Below, in pieces: positions 1 to 7,730 of a DNA stretch of 32,470 nt. The stretch is from positions 1 through 32,470 of the forward strand of contig CAKURH010000037.1 in the NCBI GenBank assembly GCA_934675625.1, given 5' to 3'. The stretch's first letter is position 1, and each line of letters starts with the position of its first letter. Origin of the DNA: an uncultured Kiritimatiellota bacterium. Its GTDB lineage: Bacteria > Verrucomicrobiota > Kiritimatiellia > RFP12 > UBA1067. The notes under the pieces were generated by a model. That model made no database searches. It had not been told where the DNA came from and worked only from the letters and a program-made list of their open reading frames with translations. Made by a program: the position numbers and the translations under genes.

Positions 1-2
1 GG

Positions 3-284
3 AAAGTCAAGCAGGACGGCAAGGGCAACTGGGGCTACGGCGGAATCAAGGACACGGCGACGCGCGAAGGGCTCGCGCAGACGTACGTCGGACTGATCGA
101 GAAGGTCGCCGACCTCGCGGCGCAGGGGTTGGGCGGCGCGGTCTACACGCAGACGACGGACGTCGAGATCGAGATCAACGGGCTCCTGACCTACGACCGC
201 AAGGTGATGAAGTTCGCCCCCGCCGTGCTGAAGGCCGCGCACGAGAAGGTCTATCGGGCGTTTGCGGCGGCGACATCCGACTGA
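3..284 (+). CDS. GH2 glycoside hydrolase, C-terminal fragment
   Basis: This is the last 93 codons of a gene that begins before the window; the reading frame starts at base 3 and stops with TGA at 282-284. The segment GAVYTQTTDVEIEINGLLTY followed by DRKV is the typical end of the TIM barrel in GH2 beta-galactosidase/beta-glucuronidase-like enzymes, where an (Y)TQxTDVExExNG motif closes the domain. A beta-glycosidase acting on plant or host glycan side chains is therefore likely, but substrate and localisation cannot be judged without the N-terminus. The next GH2 gene starts 112 nt downstream on the same strand, so the two may be co-transcribed. Confidence 0.85.
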   Translation, partial: KVKQDGKGNWGYGGIKDTATREGLAQTYVGLIEKVADLAAQGLGGAVYTQTTDVEIEINGLLTYDRKVMKFAPAVLKAAHEKVYRAFAAATSD

Positions 285-396
285 GTCAATCGCCGCGTAT
301 CGTGAAAAACCGAATGAAACTCTGGTCAAGAAAATAGGCGAAAAGCGCATGCGCGGGGCTGCTGCTGGGCACGCTGAAGTAAGGGAGGGCATCTGA

Positions 397-2139
397 ATGC
401 TGACGTCGCTGCTAGCCGTCGTCGTCTGTCTGGACGGACTGTGGGACTTCCGCTTCGCGCGCGACAGGACGCTGGAGGGGTGCGACCCGTCCGCGTTCGT
501 CGCGACGGACAAGATGATTGTGCCCGGCTGCTGGGATGTGCAGACGCGCTACTTCAACCAGCGCGGCACGGGCCTCTACCGTCGCCGCTTCACGCTCGCC
601 GAAGCGTGCGCGGAGGCGTTCCTTGTCGTCGATGGTGTCGGCATCCGCTCCCGCTACTGGCTGGACGGGCGCGAGATTGGGTCAAGCGTCAGCCCGTGGG
701 CGCGGCTTGAGTTCCGCACGGGGCCGCTGTCGGCTGGCGAACACGAACTCGTCGCCGCCGTCGACTCGGTCGTGGACAACGCGAAGGTCAAGCTCTTCTG
801 GGACTTCTACGACTTCGCGGCGTTCGGCGGCTTCTACCACGGCGTGCGGCTGGAGACGGCGAAGGCGCCGGACGAGATCCGCCGTGTGGTCGTGCGGACG
901 CGCGACTGGCGGACGGGGCTGGTCGAGCTGGAGGCGTTTCACGTGAGCGACGGCCCGTCGGACTTCACGGCCCGCGTCTCCTTCGATGGTGCGCCGGGCG
1001 CGGACGTCGCCTTCACGAACCGTCGCGCGCGCCTTCATGTCCCGAACCCGACGCCGTGGAGCCCCGAAGCGCCGAACCTCCATTGGGTTTCCGTGGACGG
1101 GGCGACGGCGCGCTTCGGCATCCGCCAGGTCGGCACGGCCCGGAAGCGCATCACGCTGAACGGGCGGCCCGTCTACCTCCGGGGCGTGAACCGCCACGAG
1201 GCGCACGCCGAGTTCGGCGCGGCGACGAGCCGACAGCTCATGTACGAGGACTTGGCGAACATCCGGGCGCTCGGCGGCAACTTCGTCCGGGGCGCGCACT
1301 ATCCGCAGTGCGAGGCGTTCCTCGACCTCTGCGATGAGATGGGCATCCTCGTCTGGGAGGAGTCGCTGGGCTGGGGCAACACGGCGCGTCAGCTGGAGGA
1401 CGCCGAGTTCCGCCGCCTGCAGGTCGAGGAAACGCGGCGGATGGTTCGCGCCTCCATCAACCATCCGAGCGTCATCCTCACGGGCTTCCTGAACGAGCCC
1501 GACTCGTACCTGCCCGCGTGCAAGTCGCTGGTCGAGGAACTGGTGGCGGCCGTGCGCGCCGAAGACACGGGGCATCTCGTCACCTTCGCCTGTCACCGAC
1601 CGGCGCGCGACATCGCGCACGAGAAGACGGACGTCATCGCCTACAACGCCTATCCGGGCTGGTACTCGTACCAGCCGAAGGCGGGCACGTCCGAGGAGAT
1701 GCGCCGCAGCATCGCGGCGTGCCACGGCGAGATCGTCGCCCACTTCCGCGAGAAGTACGGGGACGAGCGCCCGATTCTCGTCAGCGAGTCGGGCGTCAAG
1801 GCGGACTACGGCGCGCACGACCCGCGCGGACGGGCGCAGTACACGGAGGACTACCAGGCCGAGTACACGCGCGCGATGCTGGAGGAGGTCTTCGCGAACC
1901 CGGAGATCGCCGGAATCGCGATCTGGCAGTATTCGGATGCGAAGACCTACACGCGGCGGCACACCGTGCATGCGCGTTCGTATGGCGTCAACACGGGCGG
2001 ACTCTACGACCTCTACCGCCGCCCCAAGATGGCCGTCGATGTCGTGCGGGAACTCTTCTGGGCTTCGCGCGCGAAAGAACCGATCTCAACTGACGGAACG
2101 AAAATGTCTCAACTGACGGAACGAAAATGTCTCAATTGA
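397..2139 (+). CDS. GH2 beta-glycosidase (beta-glucuronidase/galactosidase-like)
   Basis: This 580-residue GH2 enzyme probably hydrolyses terminal beta-glucuronides or beta-galactosides with retention of configuration. The jelly-roll sugar-binding domain starts at LDGLWDF (about residue 12) and is followed by the immunoglobulin-like domain. The TIM barrel begins near RGVNRHEAH (about 265). The acid/base is E367 in FLNEPD and the nucleophile is E464 in VSESG. The start at 397 is supported by AAGGGAGGG about 8 nt upstream. The N-terminus MLTSLLAVVVC is hydrophobic but too short for a normal signal peptide, so export is uncertain. The last residues, ISTDGTKMSQLTERKCLN, are translated from the 23-nt tandem array that begins at 2085. 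The native C-terminus was probably near ELFWAS, and array insertion seems to have replaced the stop codon. Confidence 0.9.
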   Translation: MLTSLLAVVVCLDGLWDFRFARDRTLEGCDPSAFVATDKMIVPGCWDVQTRYFNQRGTGLYRRRFTLAEACAEAFLVVDGVGIRSRYWLDGREIGSSVSPWARLEFRTGPLSAGEHELVAAVDSVVDNAKVKLFWDFYDFAAFGGFYHGVRLETAKAPDEIRRVVVRTRDWRTGLVELEAFHVSDGPSDFTARVSFDGAPGADVAFTNRRARLHVPNPTPWSPEAPNLHWVSVDGATARFGIRQVGTARKRITLNGRPVYLRGVNRHEAHAEFGAATSRQLMYEDLANIRALGGNFVRGAHYPQCEAFLDLCDEMGILVWEESLGWGNTARQLEDAEFRRLQVEETRRMVRASINHPSVILTGFLNEPDSYLPACKSLVEELVAAVRAEDTGHLVTFACHRPARDIAHEKTDVIAYNAYPGWYSYQPKAGTSEEMRRSIAACHGEIVAHFREKYGDERPILVSESGVKADYGAHDPRGRAQYTEDYQAEYTRAMLEEVFANPEIAGIAIWQYSDAKTYTRRHTVHARSYGVNTGGLYDLYRRPKMAVDVVRELFWASRAKEPISTDGTKMSQLTERKCLN

Positions 2140-2199
2140 CGGAACGAGAACGCCTCAACTAACGGAACAGAAAACCGTCAACTGGCGGACTGGGGATCC
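2085..2199 (+). repeat. 23-nt tandem array A (about five units)
   Basis: Units start at 2085, 2108, 2131, 2154 and 2177, exactly 23 nt apart. Units 1 and 2 are identical, unit 3 differs at a few bases, and units 4 and 5 are progressively degenerate. The core is TCAACTGACGGAACGAAAA. There are no spacers, so this is not a CRISPR array. The array runs over the 3' end of the GH2 gene and ends about 25 nt before an extended -10 box of a decayed ATP-binding regulator. Array B (13603-13709) has the same period and a related core in front of another ATP-binding gene. Confidence 0.85.
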
Positions 2200-2212
2200 G
2201 TCGCATCGTCGT

Positions 2213-3048
2213 TTGGCTGGAATATGCTATAATAATCAATTCGTCTCCGACAAGACGAAGCGCGAGCTCTTTGAGGTCTTCGCCAAGTTTGAGCCGGCTG
2301 CCGATGTCGCCGTCGAGTGGATCGACGTGGATGAAACGCACAAGGCCATTGTCTGCAAGGTCGAGCGTGGCAATATGCGTCCGTATGTCTACGACGGCAG
2401 CCCCTACAAGCGTGTCCAATCCTCCACGACCGTGATGCCGCAAGAGGAGTATGAGCGGATGTTGACGGAACTTACCGGGAAGAGGAGCTTGAAGTGCCGG
2501 CCAAGGCCTTGCGCGAGGCTCTTGTCAATGCGTTGGCGCACCGATTGTACGTCCGGCGCGGAAGTTCCGTCTCTCTTGCAATCTATGACGACAGGGTCGA
2601 AATCATCAATCCCGGTACGTTTCCTCCCGGCATGACGATGGCGGAGCTCCGTGCCGGGAACAAGAGCGAACCAAGGAATCCGACCGTTGCGCGGGTGATG
2701 TATTTGCGCAAGGCGCTCGAATCCTGGGGGCGTGGCATCAAGTTGATTGTGGACGAATGCGCGAAAGCTGACTTGCCGGAGCCGCAGATCGTCGCCGAGG
2801 GCGGATACACGAAAGTCGTTTTTGCGCGTCCTGAAGAGAATTCTAAAGGTGGTATGAAAGGTGGTATGAAAACCGCTGAAACCATCGTTGCCATGATGAG
2901 GGAAAATCCCAGGGTCAGCATCGACGACATGGCCTTGAGTGTCGGCAAGGCCCGAAGTGCAATCATAAAGCAAATTGCCCGCCTCAAGTCTGTCGGCATT
3001 GTCCGCCGAGTCGGGCCTGATCGTGGCGGGCATTGGGAAGTCGTGTGA
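2213..3048 (+). pseudogene. Decayed AlbA_2 / HATPase_c_4 transcriptional regulator
   Basis: Two frames carry pieces of one protein of the COG2865 type (AlbA_2 or SLFN-like domain, GHKL ATPase domain, winged helix). The first frame (2213 to about 2470) has the second half of an AlbA_2 domain, ending in the typical RPYVYDGSPYKRVQSSTTVM and EEYERML. The second frame (from about 2461) has REEELEVPAKALREALVNAL then AHR, the N-box of the ATPase domain, VEIINPG, and a C-terminal winged helix ending GHWEVV. The N-terminal half of AlbA_2 is missing, and the roughly 150 residues usually found between AlbA_2 and the ATPase domain are also absent, with a frame change at the junction. GGMKGGMK before the helix comes from a 12-nt tandem duplication. 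I consider it non-functional unless the C-terminal part is made separately from GTG 2494. Confidence 0.75.
2224..2233 (+). promoter_or_regulatory. Extended -10 promoter of the decayed AlbA_2 gene
   Basis: The sequence ATATGCTATAAT contains TATAAT at 2228-2233 preceded by TGC, an extended -10 motif. Its context GAATATGsTATAmT matches the promoter of the DUF4143 gene at 13722-13735. No start codon is found 6-10 nt downstream, as it is in the other copies, which fits loss of the gene's 5' end. Confidence 0.5.
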
Positions 3049-3049
3049 G

Positions 3050-3140
3050 GCATTCCTCGTTCCGCAGCGGAACATTCGCCCTCTTATTAGCCGTGCGAAT
3101 CGCTTCCGAAAGTTTTTGCGAATCATTTCCTCACAAGGTG
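3050..3140 (-). repeat. Degenerate inverted 23-nt array
   Basis: GCATTCCTCGTTCCGCAG at 3050-3067 resembles the reverse complement of the array A/B unit (CATTnTCGTTCCGTCAG). It is followed by ACATTCGCC at 3072 and then by GCGAATCGCTTCC at 3095-3107 and GCGAATCATTTCC at 3118-3130, exactly 23 nt apart. Together they look like four worn units in the orientation opposite to array A, placed just after the decayed regulator. The 23-nt spacing is clear; the homology of individual units is weak. Confidence 0.45.
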
Positions 3141-3148
3141 CAAAATTT

Positions 3149-3158
3149 ATGATATAAT
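3149..3158 (+). promoter_or_regulatory. Extended -10 promoter before the GH92 operon
   Basis: TATGATATAAT has TATAAT at 3153-3158 preceded by TGA, an extended -10. No convincing -35 is visible. ATG 3166 lies 7 nt downstream, so a transcript would start at or just before this ATG and be leaderless. It is the only clear promoter in front of the five-gene operon. Confidence 0.55.
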
Positions 3159-3165
3159 ATCGCGC

Positions 3166-3300
3166 ATGAACACGAGAAGGGCATTTCTTGCGGAGAACTG
3201 CGCGGGCAAGGCGACGGCTGCCGAGACGGTGGCCGGGGCGCTTTCTGCCGCGTTTGCGCGCGGTTCTAATACCCCCCCCCCCCCCCCATCTATTAGCTAA
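3166..3300 (+). CDS. Short leader ORF with Tat-like start, ending just after C16 tract
   Basis: ATG 3166, placed 7 nt after TATAAT, opens a 44-codon frame beginning MNTRRAFLAENCAG. RRAFL resembles a Tat motif, although the following segment is only weakly hydrophobic. With 16 C residues in the tract at 3272-3287 the frame reads a short proline run and stops at TAA 3298-3300. With 15 or 18 C residues it would instead join the GH92 frame upstream of that enzyme's own signal peptide. It may be a fragment of another gene captured in front of GH92, or the true phase-variable 5' end of GH92. Expression is unproven. Confidence 0.35.
   Translation: MNTRRAFLAENCAGKATAAETVAGALSAAFARGSNTPPPPPSIS
3272..3287 (+). 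repeat. Homopolymer tract of 16 C
   Basis: Sixteen consecutive C residues are flanked by the inverted hexamers CTAATA (3266-3271) and TATTAG (3291-3296). The tract lies between the leaderless start at 3166 and the GH92 coding frame, so gain or loss of bases switches the frame. Such tracts are classic slipped-strand sites, but they are also prone to sequencing and assembly error. Confidence 0.9.
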
Positions 3301-3325
3301 CGCCGCAGGGGGTCTCCTGACGGCC

Positions 3326-5536
3326 TTGCGCGCGCTTGTGCTGTGCGTCTGCGCGGGAGCGGCTTCCGCGTTTTCGGCGGAAGACGCGCTGCGGTTTGTC
3401 GACCCGTTTATCGGGACGGACGGGACGGGGCACACGTTCCCCGGCGCGTGCGTGCCGTTCGGCCTCGTGCAGGCCTCGCCCGACACGGGGACGGGCGACT
3501 GGAAATACTGTGCGGGCTACCAGTACGGCGACGGGCGCATCCGCCGCTTCTCCCAGACGCACCTGAACGGCACGGGGTGCGGCGACCTCGGCGACGCGGC
3601 GCTCCTGCCGTTCACGGGCGACGGGCTGCCCGCCGACTTCTCAAGCGCCTTCCGCAAGGAGACGGAGTGCGCGTCGCCCGGCTTCTATCGCGTGCGGCTC
3701 GACGACTTCGGGACGGACGTCGAGATTGCCGCGTCGGAGCATGGCGCGGTCTATCGTCTGCGCTATCCGTCCGGCGCGCGGGCGCGGCTGCTGCTCGATC
3801 CGGCCTGGCGGATCAGGACATGGGATGCCGAAGGGACGGGCGTCCTGTCGTCCGAAGTGACGTTCGCGCCGGACGGGCTCGTGACGGGGCGGGTCCGCGT
3901 GCGGCAGTGGGTCGAGCGCACCTACTTCTTCGCGCTGCGTCTCGACCGTCCGTCTGTTGTGAGCGAACGGAACGTGAAGACGATGCCGCGCGAGCCGAAC
4001 GCGACGGGGTTCGTGCTGGACGTCGAGACGGGGCCGGACGGCGTGGCCGAGGTGCGGATCGCGCTGTCGGCGACGTCTGTTGCGGGCGCGGTGCGGAATC
4101 TGGAGGCCGAATTGGCGGGGCGCAGCTTTGACGACGTGCGCGGCGCGGCGGAAGCGAAGTGGCGGGCCGCGCTCGCGGACGTCGAGATTCTGAAGGGGAC
4201 GGACGACCAGAGGCGCAGCTTCTGCACGGCCCTCTACCATCTTTACCAACAGCCCAACAATCTCTCCGATGCGGGGGAGCCGCCGCGCTTCTCCACCCTT
4301 TCGATGTGGGACGTCTTTCGCGCGGCATGTCCGTGGTACCTGCTGATGAAGCCCGAAGTCACCGACGGCATCGTCGCCTCGGCCCTGCGGCAGTACGACG
4401 AGACCGGCTACCTGCCGATCTGGCAGCTGTGGGGCAAGGACAACCACTGCATGATCGGCAACCACGCCGTGCCCGTCCTTGTCGACGCCTATCTCGCGGG
4501 ACGCCCGATGGATGTCGAGAAGGCCTATCGGGCCGTGAAGGACTCCATCACGCGGAACATTCCGCCGCGTCCGAACGACGACTTCGACCTCTACGACCGC
4601 TACGGCTACCTGCCCTTCGACAAGGTGTGGGGGCTGTCCGTCAGCCGCACGCTCGAATGCGCCTACGACGACGCGTGCGCGGCGCGGTTCGCCGAGGCGC
4701 TGGGCAGACGCGAGGACGCCGCGCGCTTCGCGAAGCGGGCCGGACATTGGCGAAACCTCTTCGACGCCGCGACGGGCTTCATGCGCGGACGGGACGCGCA
4801 GGGGCGGTGGCGCGAGCCGTTCGATCCGGCCGAACTCGGCGGCTATGGCCCCGGCGAGGTGAACGACTACACCGAGGGCAACGCCTTCCAGTATTCGTGG
4901 CACGTCCTCCACGACGTGCCGGGGCTGATTGCCGCGCTGGGCGGAAAGGCCGCGTGCGTCGCGAAGCTCGACGCGCTCTTTTCCGCGCACGCGAAGACGG
5001 CGGTCGCGGTCGCCGACGTGACGGGACTCATCGGCCAGTACGCGCACGGCAACGAGCCGAGCCACCACGTCGCCTATCTTTACCGGTTCGCCGGACGCCC
5101 CGACCGCACGGCGGAGGTCGTGCGCGAGATCTTCGACCGCTTCTACGCGCCGAAGCCGGACGGCCTCTGCGGCAACGACGACTGCGGGCAGATGAGCGCG
5201 TGGTACGTCTTCTCCGCGCTCGGGTTCTATCCGGTCGATCCGGCTTCGGGCGACTACGTGCTCGGTGCGCCGCAGGTCGCGAAAGCGCGCCTCAGGCTGC
5301 CGAACGGGAAGACGTTCACCGTGACGGCACAGGGCCTCTCGCAGGTGAACAAGTACGTGAAGGCAGTGACGCTGAACGGCCGTCCGCTTGCGGGCTTTGT
5401 GCTGAAGCGCGCGGATGTCCTCGCCGGCGGCGAGCTGGTTTTTGAAATGACCGACAGGAAAGAACCACTTTCGGCAACCGAACAAAACAGTACATCCAAG
5501 GAACACATCCACACAACCCAACACTCCAACTCATAA
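3326..5536 (+). CDS. GH92 exo-alpha-mannosidase
   Basis: GH92 enzymes are calcium-dependent, inverting exo-alpha-mannosidases, commonly acting on N-glycans or yeast mannan. Family hallmarks are FVDPFIGTDGTGHTFPGACV near the N-terminus, WQLWGKDNHCMIGNHAVPVL in the alpha/alpha-barrel, GNEPSHHVAYLYRFAG, and GNDDCGQMSAWYVFSALGFY near the C-terminus. I chose TTG 3326 because it gives a compact signal peptide (MRALVLCVCAGAASA, then FSAED) with AGGGGG 13 nt upstream. The frame is open back to TTG 3188, but that extension is arginine-rich and reads through the C16 tract, so it looks non-native. If the tract had 15 or 18 C residues, the leaderless ATG 3166 would be in frame. It is first of five closely spaced genes; the next starts 28 nt after its stop. 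The polar tail after FEMTD is unusual. Confidence 0.88.
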   Translation: MRALVLCVCAGAASAFSAEDALRFVDPFIGTDGTGHTFPGACVPFGLVQASPDTGTGDWKYCAGYQYGDGRIRRFSQTHLNGTGCGDLGDAALLPFTGDGLPADFSSAFRKETECASPGFYRVRLDDFGTDVEIAASEHGAVYRLRYPSGARARLLLDPAWRIRTWDAEGTGVLSSEVTFAPDGLVTGRVRVRQWVERTYFFALRLDRPSVVSERNVKTMPREPNATGFVLDVETGPDGVAEVRIALSATSVAGAVRNLEAELAGRSFDDVRGAAEAKWRAALADVEILKGTDDQRRSFCTALYHLYQQPNNLSDAGEPPRFSTLSMWDVFRAACPWYLLMKPEVTDGIVASALRQYDETGYLPIWQLWGKDNHCMIGNHAVPVLVDAYLAGRPMDVEKAYRAVKDSITRNIPPRPNDDFDLYDRYGYLPFDKVWGLSVSRTLECAYDDACAARFAEALGRREDAARFAKRAGHWRNLFDAATGFMRGRDAQGRWREPFDPAELGGYGPGEVNDYTEGNAFQYSWHVLHDVPGLIAALGGKAACVAKLDALFSAHAKTAVAVADVTGLIGQYAHGNEPSHHVAYLYRFAGRPDRTAEVVREIFDRFYAPKPDGLCGNDDCGQMSAWYVFSALGFYPVDPASGDYVLGAPQVAKARLRLPNGKTFTVTAQGLSQVNKYVKAVTLNGRPLAGFVLKRADVLAGGELVFEMTDRKEPLSATEQNSTSKEHIHTTQHSNS

Positions 5537-5564
5537 CCAAACAGTCAAACAAAGGAAAATGCAC

Positions 5565-7709
5565 ATGAACAAACTGACCAGATTGGTGGCAGGCGTGTCG
5601 ACGCTCTCGACCTTGAGCCTGTCGGCGGCGGATCTCCGGTTCTCGGGCACGGGTTCCGAGTCGTGGGATTTCGACACGGCGAACTGGCTTGACGCCGGTG
5701 GCGCGGCCGTGAAATACGCCGACGGCGACAATGTGACCGTCGGCAGCGAGTTTACGGGCGATGCGCTGATGCTGAACGCCTGGCTGTCGCCGGGCGATGT
5801 CGTGTTCGACAACACGCAGGAAATCGTGCTGTCGACGACGGAGAACAGGTTCGGCTTCAGCGCCACGACGAAGTCGATCACGAAGCGCGGAAGCGGCACG
5901 TTGCGCCTGAAGCCGATGTGGAACTTCAACACCTGCGACTGGCATGTCTATGGCGGGCTGCTGACGACCGAAGACGCCTGGTGCGGTGACAACAACACGT
6001 TCGGGAACATGGACGAGGACGTGACGATTCACGTCCACGACGGCGCGACGCTGGAGAATCCCGGCAGCAAGGCGCTCGGCTACAGCGACGACACGCCGGC
6101 AGCCGAAGACCATGCCGTGAATGTCACCGTCCATGCGGGCGGAATGTTTCGCCCCGGCAAGACGGGGTCATACGACTATGCGTTCTCGGCGGTCAAGGAT
6201 CTCGTGTTCGACGGCGGCTCGTTCGACTTCACGAGACAGGGTTCTTGGGGGAAGGGGCTTCTCAAGGTGACGCGCACGCTGGCGTTCGGCGGCACCGAAC
6301 CGTATGTGCTGAACCGTCCGAACGGCAATCTCGGCAAGATCGCGTTCGCGGCGTCGCGGCAGACGGAGATCGACGTCGCGGACATCACGGGCGACGAGGC
6401 CGCCGACCTGACGATTGAGACGGAGAACATCGGACGGATGGCGGAAGCGTCCGTTGTCGGCGTGAAGAAGGCGGGCCCCGGCACGCTGCTGTGGAACGCG
6501 AAGATTCACAACAGCTACGACCGAGGCGACTGGGCCGGCTGGCTCGGCCTCAACGGCAAGATCACGGTTGCGGAAGGGAAACTGGTTCTCGCGAACGCCG
6601 CGAACGCGATGGAAGGCGACCTGGAGGTCTCGGGCGGCGAACTCTGGCTGGGCGCGACGCGCGGGAAATACGTCCCGTCCGACACGCGCGCGACCTACGC
6701 CGGCAACCTGCAGGTCGAGGGGCGCGAAATCGTCGCGAGCGGCACGGGCAAGCTCGTCCTGCCGCAGCTGTACATGTTCGGCGGTGAGCCGACGGCGGAG
6801 GACGTGACGCCGGATGCGGTGACGTTCGTCGCGCGCGACAACGGCGAGATCCACATCGACACGCCCGGCACGACGGGCGACTACACCGGATGCGCCGTGT
6901 TCCCCAACCTGCGGCTCGAAGGCGGCGGCAAGCTCGTGGTGAACGGCAACGGCTACTGGAGCAAGGGCGCCGTCACGGTTCTCGGCACGTTCGCCTTTGC
7001 CGGGACGACCCCCGTGACGGTGGCGGCGAACAGCCACCAGAGCGACCTGATGTCGCTCAACAGCAGTTCGGGGACGACGTTCGACGTGGCCGACATCACG
7101 GACGACGGCGCGGCGGACGTCCTCTTCCGTCTGCCGATCGGGCTGACGAGGGTTCAGGCGGAAGCCGGGAAGGTCGTCGGCTTCCACAAGAAAGGCGCGG
7201 GGACGCTCTGCCTTGCGTTCGACGTGTCGGGTCTCGGCGCGGCGGGCATGGCCAGCCTGAACGGGACGCTCGCCATTGACGAGGGCGCGCTCCAGTACGC
7301 CTGCGACCTGCGGCAGATGGACTTTGCGGTTGCGGCGGGGGCCTATCTCCAGCCCTGTGCGGAAGCGCGCGAGAAGCCGTTTGAGATGCGGAGCCTGACG
7401 GTTGCCGCAGGCGGCGGCTTCCGCGTCGCGCCGGGCGACGGCGGCGTGCTCCGCGTGACCGGCAAGCTCGTGCTGCCGCATCAGGGCACCGTCGACATCT
7501 CGGCGGCGGACGCGACGGACGCCGAAAGCCTGAAGATGACGTTCCTCACGATTGCGGACGATGCGGAAGTCGAGGCGCCGAGCGATTTCAGCGGGTGGAC
7601 GTTCACGGTGAACGGCCAGACGCCCCCGACGGGCAACTGGAAGGTCGTCCGCAAGGGCAACCGGTTCATCGCCAAGGTCGCGCGCGGTCTCCTGTTCACG
7701 ATTCGCTAA
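5565..7709 (+). CDS. Secreted beta-strand repeat protein with C-terminal RGLxxxIR motif
   Basis: This protein of about 714 residues has a signal peptide (MNKLTRLVAGVSTLSTLSLS, then AADLRF) and a glycine-, threonine- and valine-rich body without an enzyme motif. It contains autotransporter-associated beta-strand repeat signatures, for example ITKRGSGTLRL, VKKAGPGTLLW and FHKKGAGTLCL, and probably folds as a beta-helix. It ends KVARGLLFTIR; no classical beta-barrel follows. The protein encoded at 25473 ends with the same RGLxxxIR pattern. ATG 5565 is favoured over 5559 because AAAGGAAA lies at the better distance. Its place as second gene of a CAZyme operon suggests a surface adhesin, glycan binder or scaffold; this role is inference. 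Confidence 0.75.
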   Translation: MNKLTRLVAGVSTLSTLSLSAADLRFSGTGSESWDFDTANWLDAGGAAVKYADGDNVTVGSEFTGDALMLNAWLSPGDVVFDNTQEIVLSTTENRFGFSATTKSITKRGSGTLRLKPMWNFNTCDWHVYGGLLTTEDAWCGDNNTFGNMDEDVTIHVHDGATLENPGSKALGYSDDTPAAEDHAVNVTVHAGGMFRPGKTGSYDYAFSAVKDLVFDGGSFDFTRQGSWGKGLLKVTRTLAFGGTEPYVLNRPNGNLGKIAFAASRQTEIDVADITGDEAADLTIETENIGRMAEASVVGVKKAGPGTLLWNAKIHNSYDRGDWAGWLGLNGKITVAEGKLVLANAANAMEGDLEVSGGELWLGATRGKYVPSDTRATYAGNLQVEGREIVASGTGKLVLPQLYMFGGEPTAEDVTPDAVTFVARDNGEIHIDTPGTTGDYTGCAVFPNLRLEGGGKLVVNGNGYWSKGAVTVLGTFAFAGTTPVTVAANSHQSDLMSLNSSSGTTFDVADITDDGAADVLFRLPIGLTRVQAEAGKVVGFHKKGAGTLCLAFDVSGLGAAGMASLNGTLAIDEGALQYACDLRQMDFAVAAGAYLQPCAEAREKPFEMRSLTVAAGGGFRVAPGDGGVLRVTGKLVLPHQGTVDISAADATDAESLKMTFLTIADDAEVEAPSDFSGWTFTVNGQTPPTGNWKVVRKGNRFIAKVARGLLFTIR

Positions 7710-7730
7710 CGACGCAAGACGGCAACGGAC

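Noticed and set aside
290..350. Array-like unit (ACCGAATGAAACT) before the first complete GH2
   Set aside because: Only one partial match and no repetition at 23 nt.
314..396. A leader peptide or broken signal peptide upstream of the first complete GH2 gene (MKLWSRK, stop, then ACAGLLLGTLK in the same frame)
   Set aside because: The frame is interrupted and not linked to the GH2 frame. It could be a decayed signal sequence, but the evidence is too thin.
2085..2199. CRISPR array
   Set aside because: Repeats are contiguous with a 23-nt period and have no spacers, and there are no cas genes in the window.
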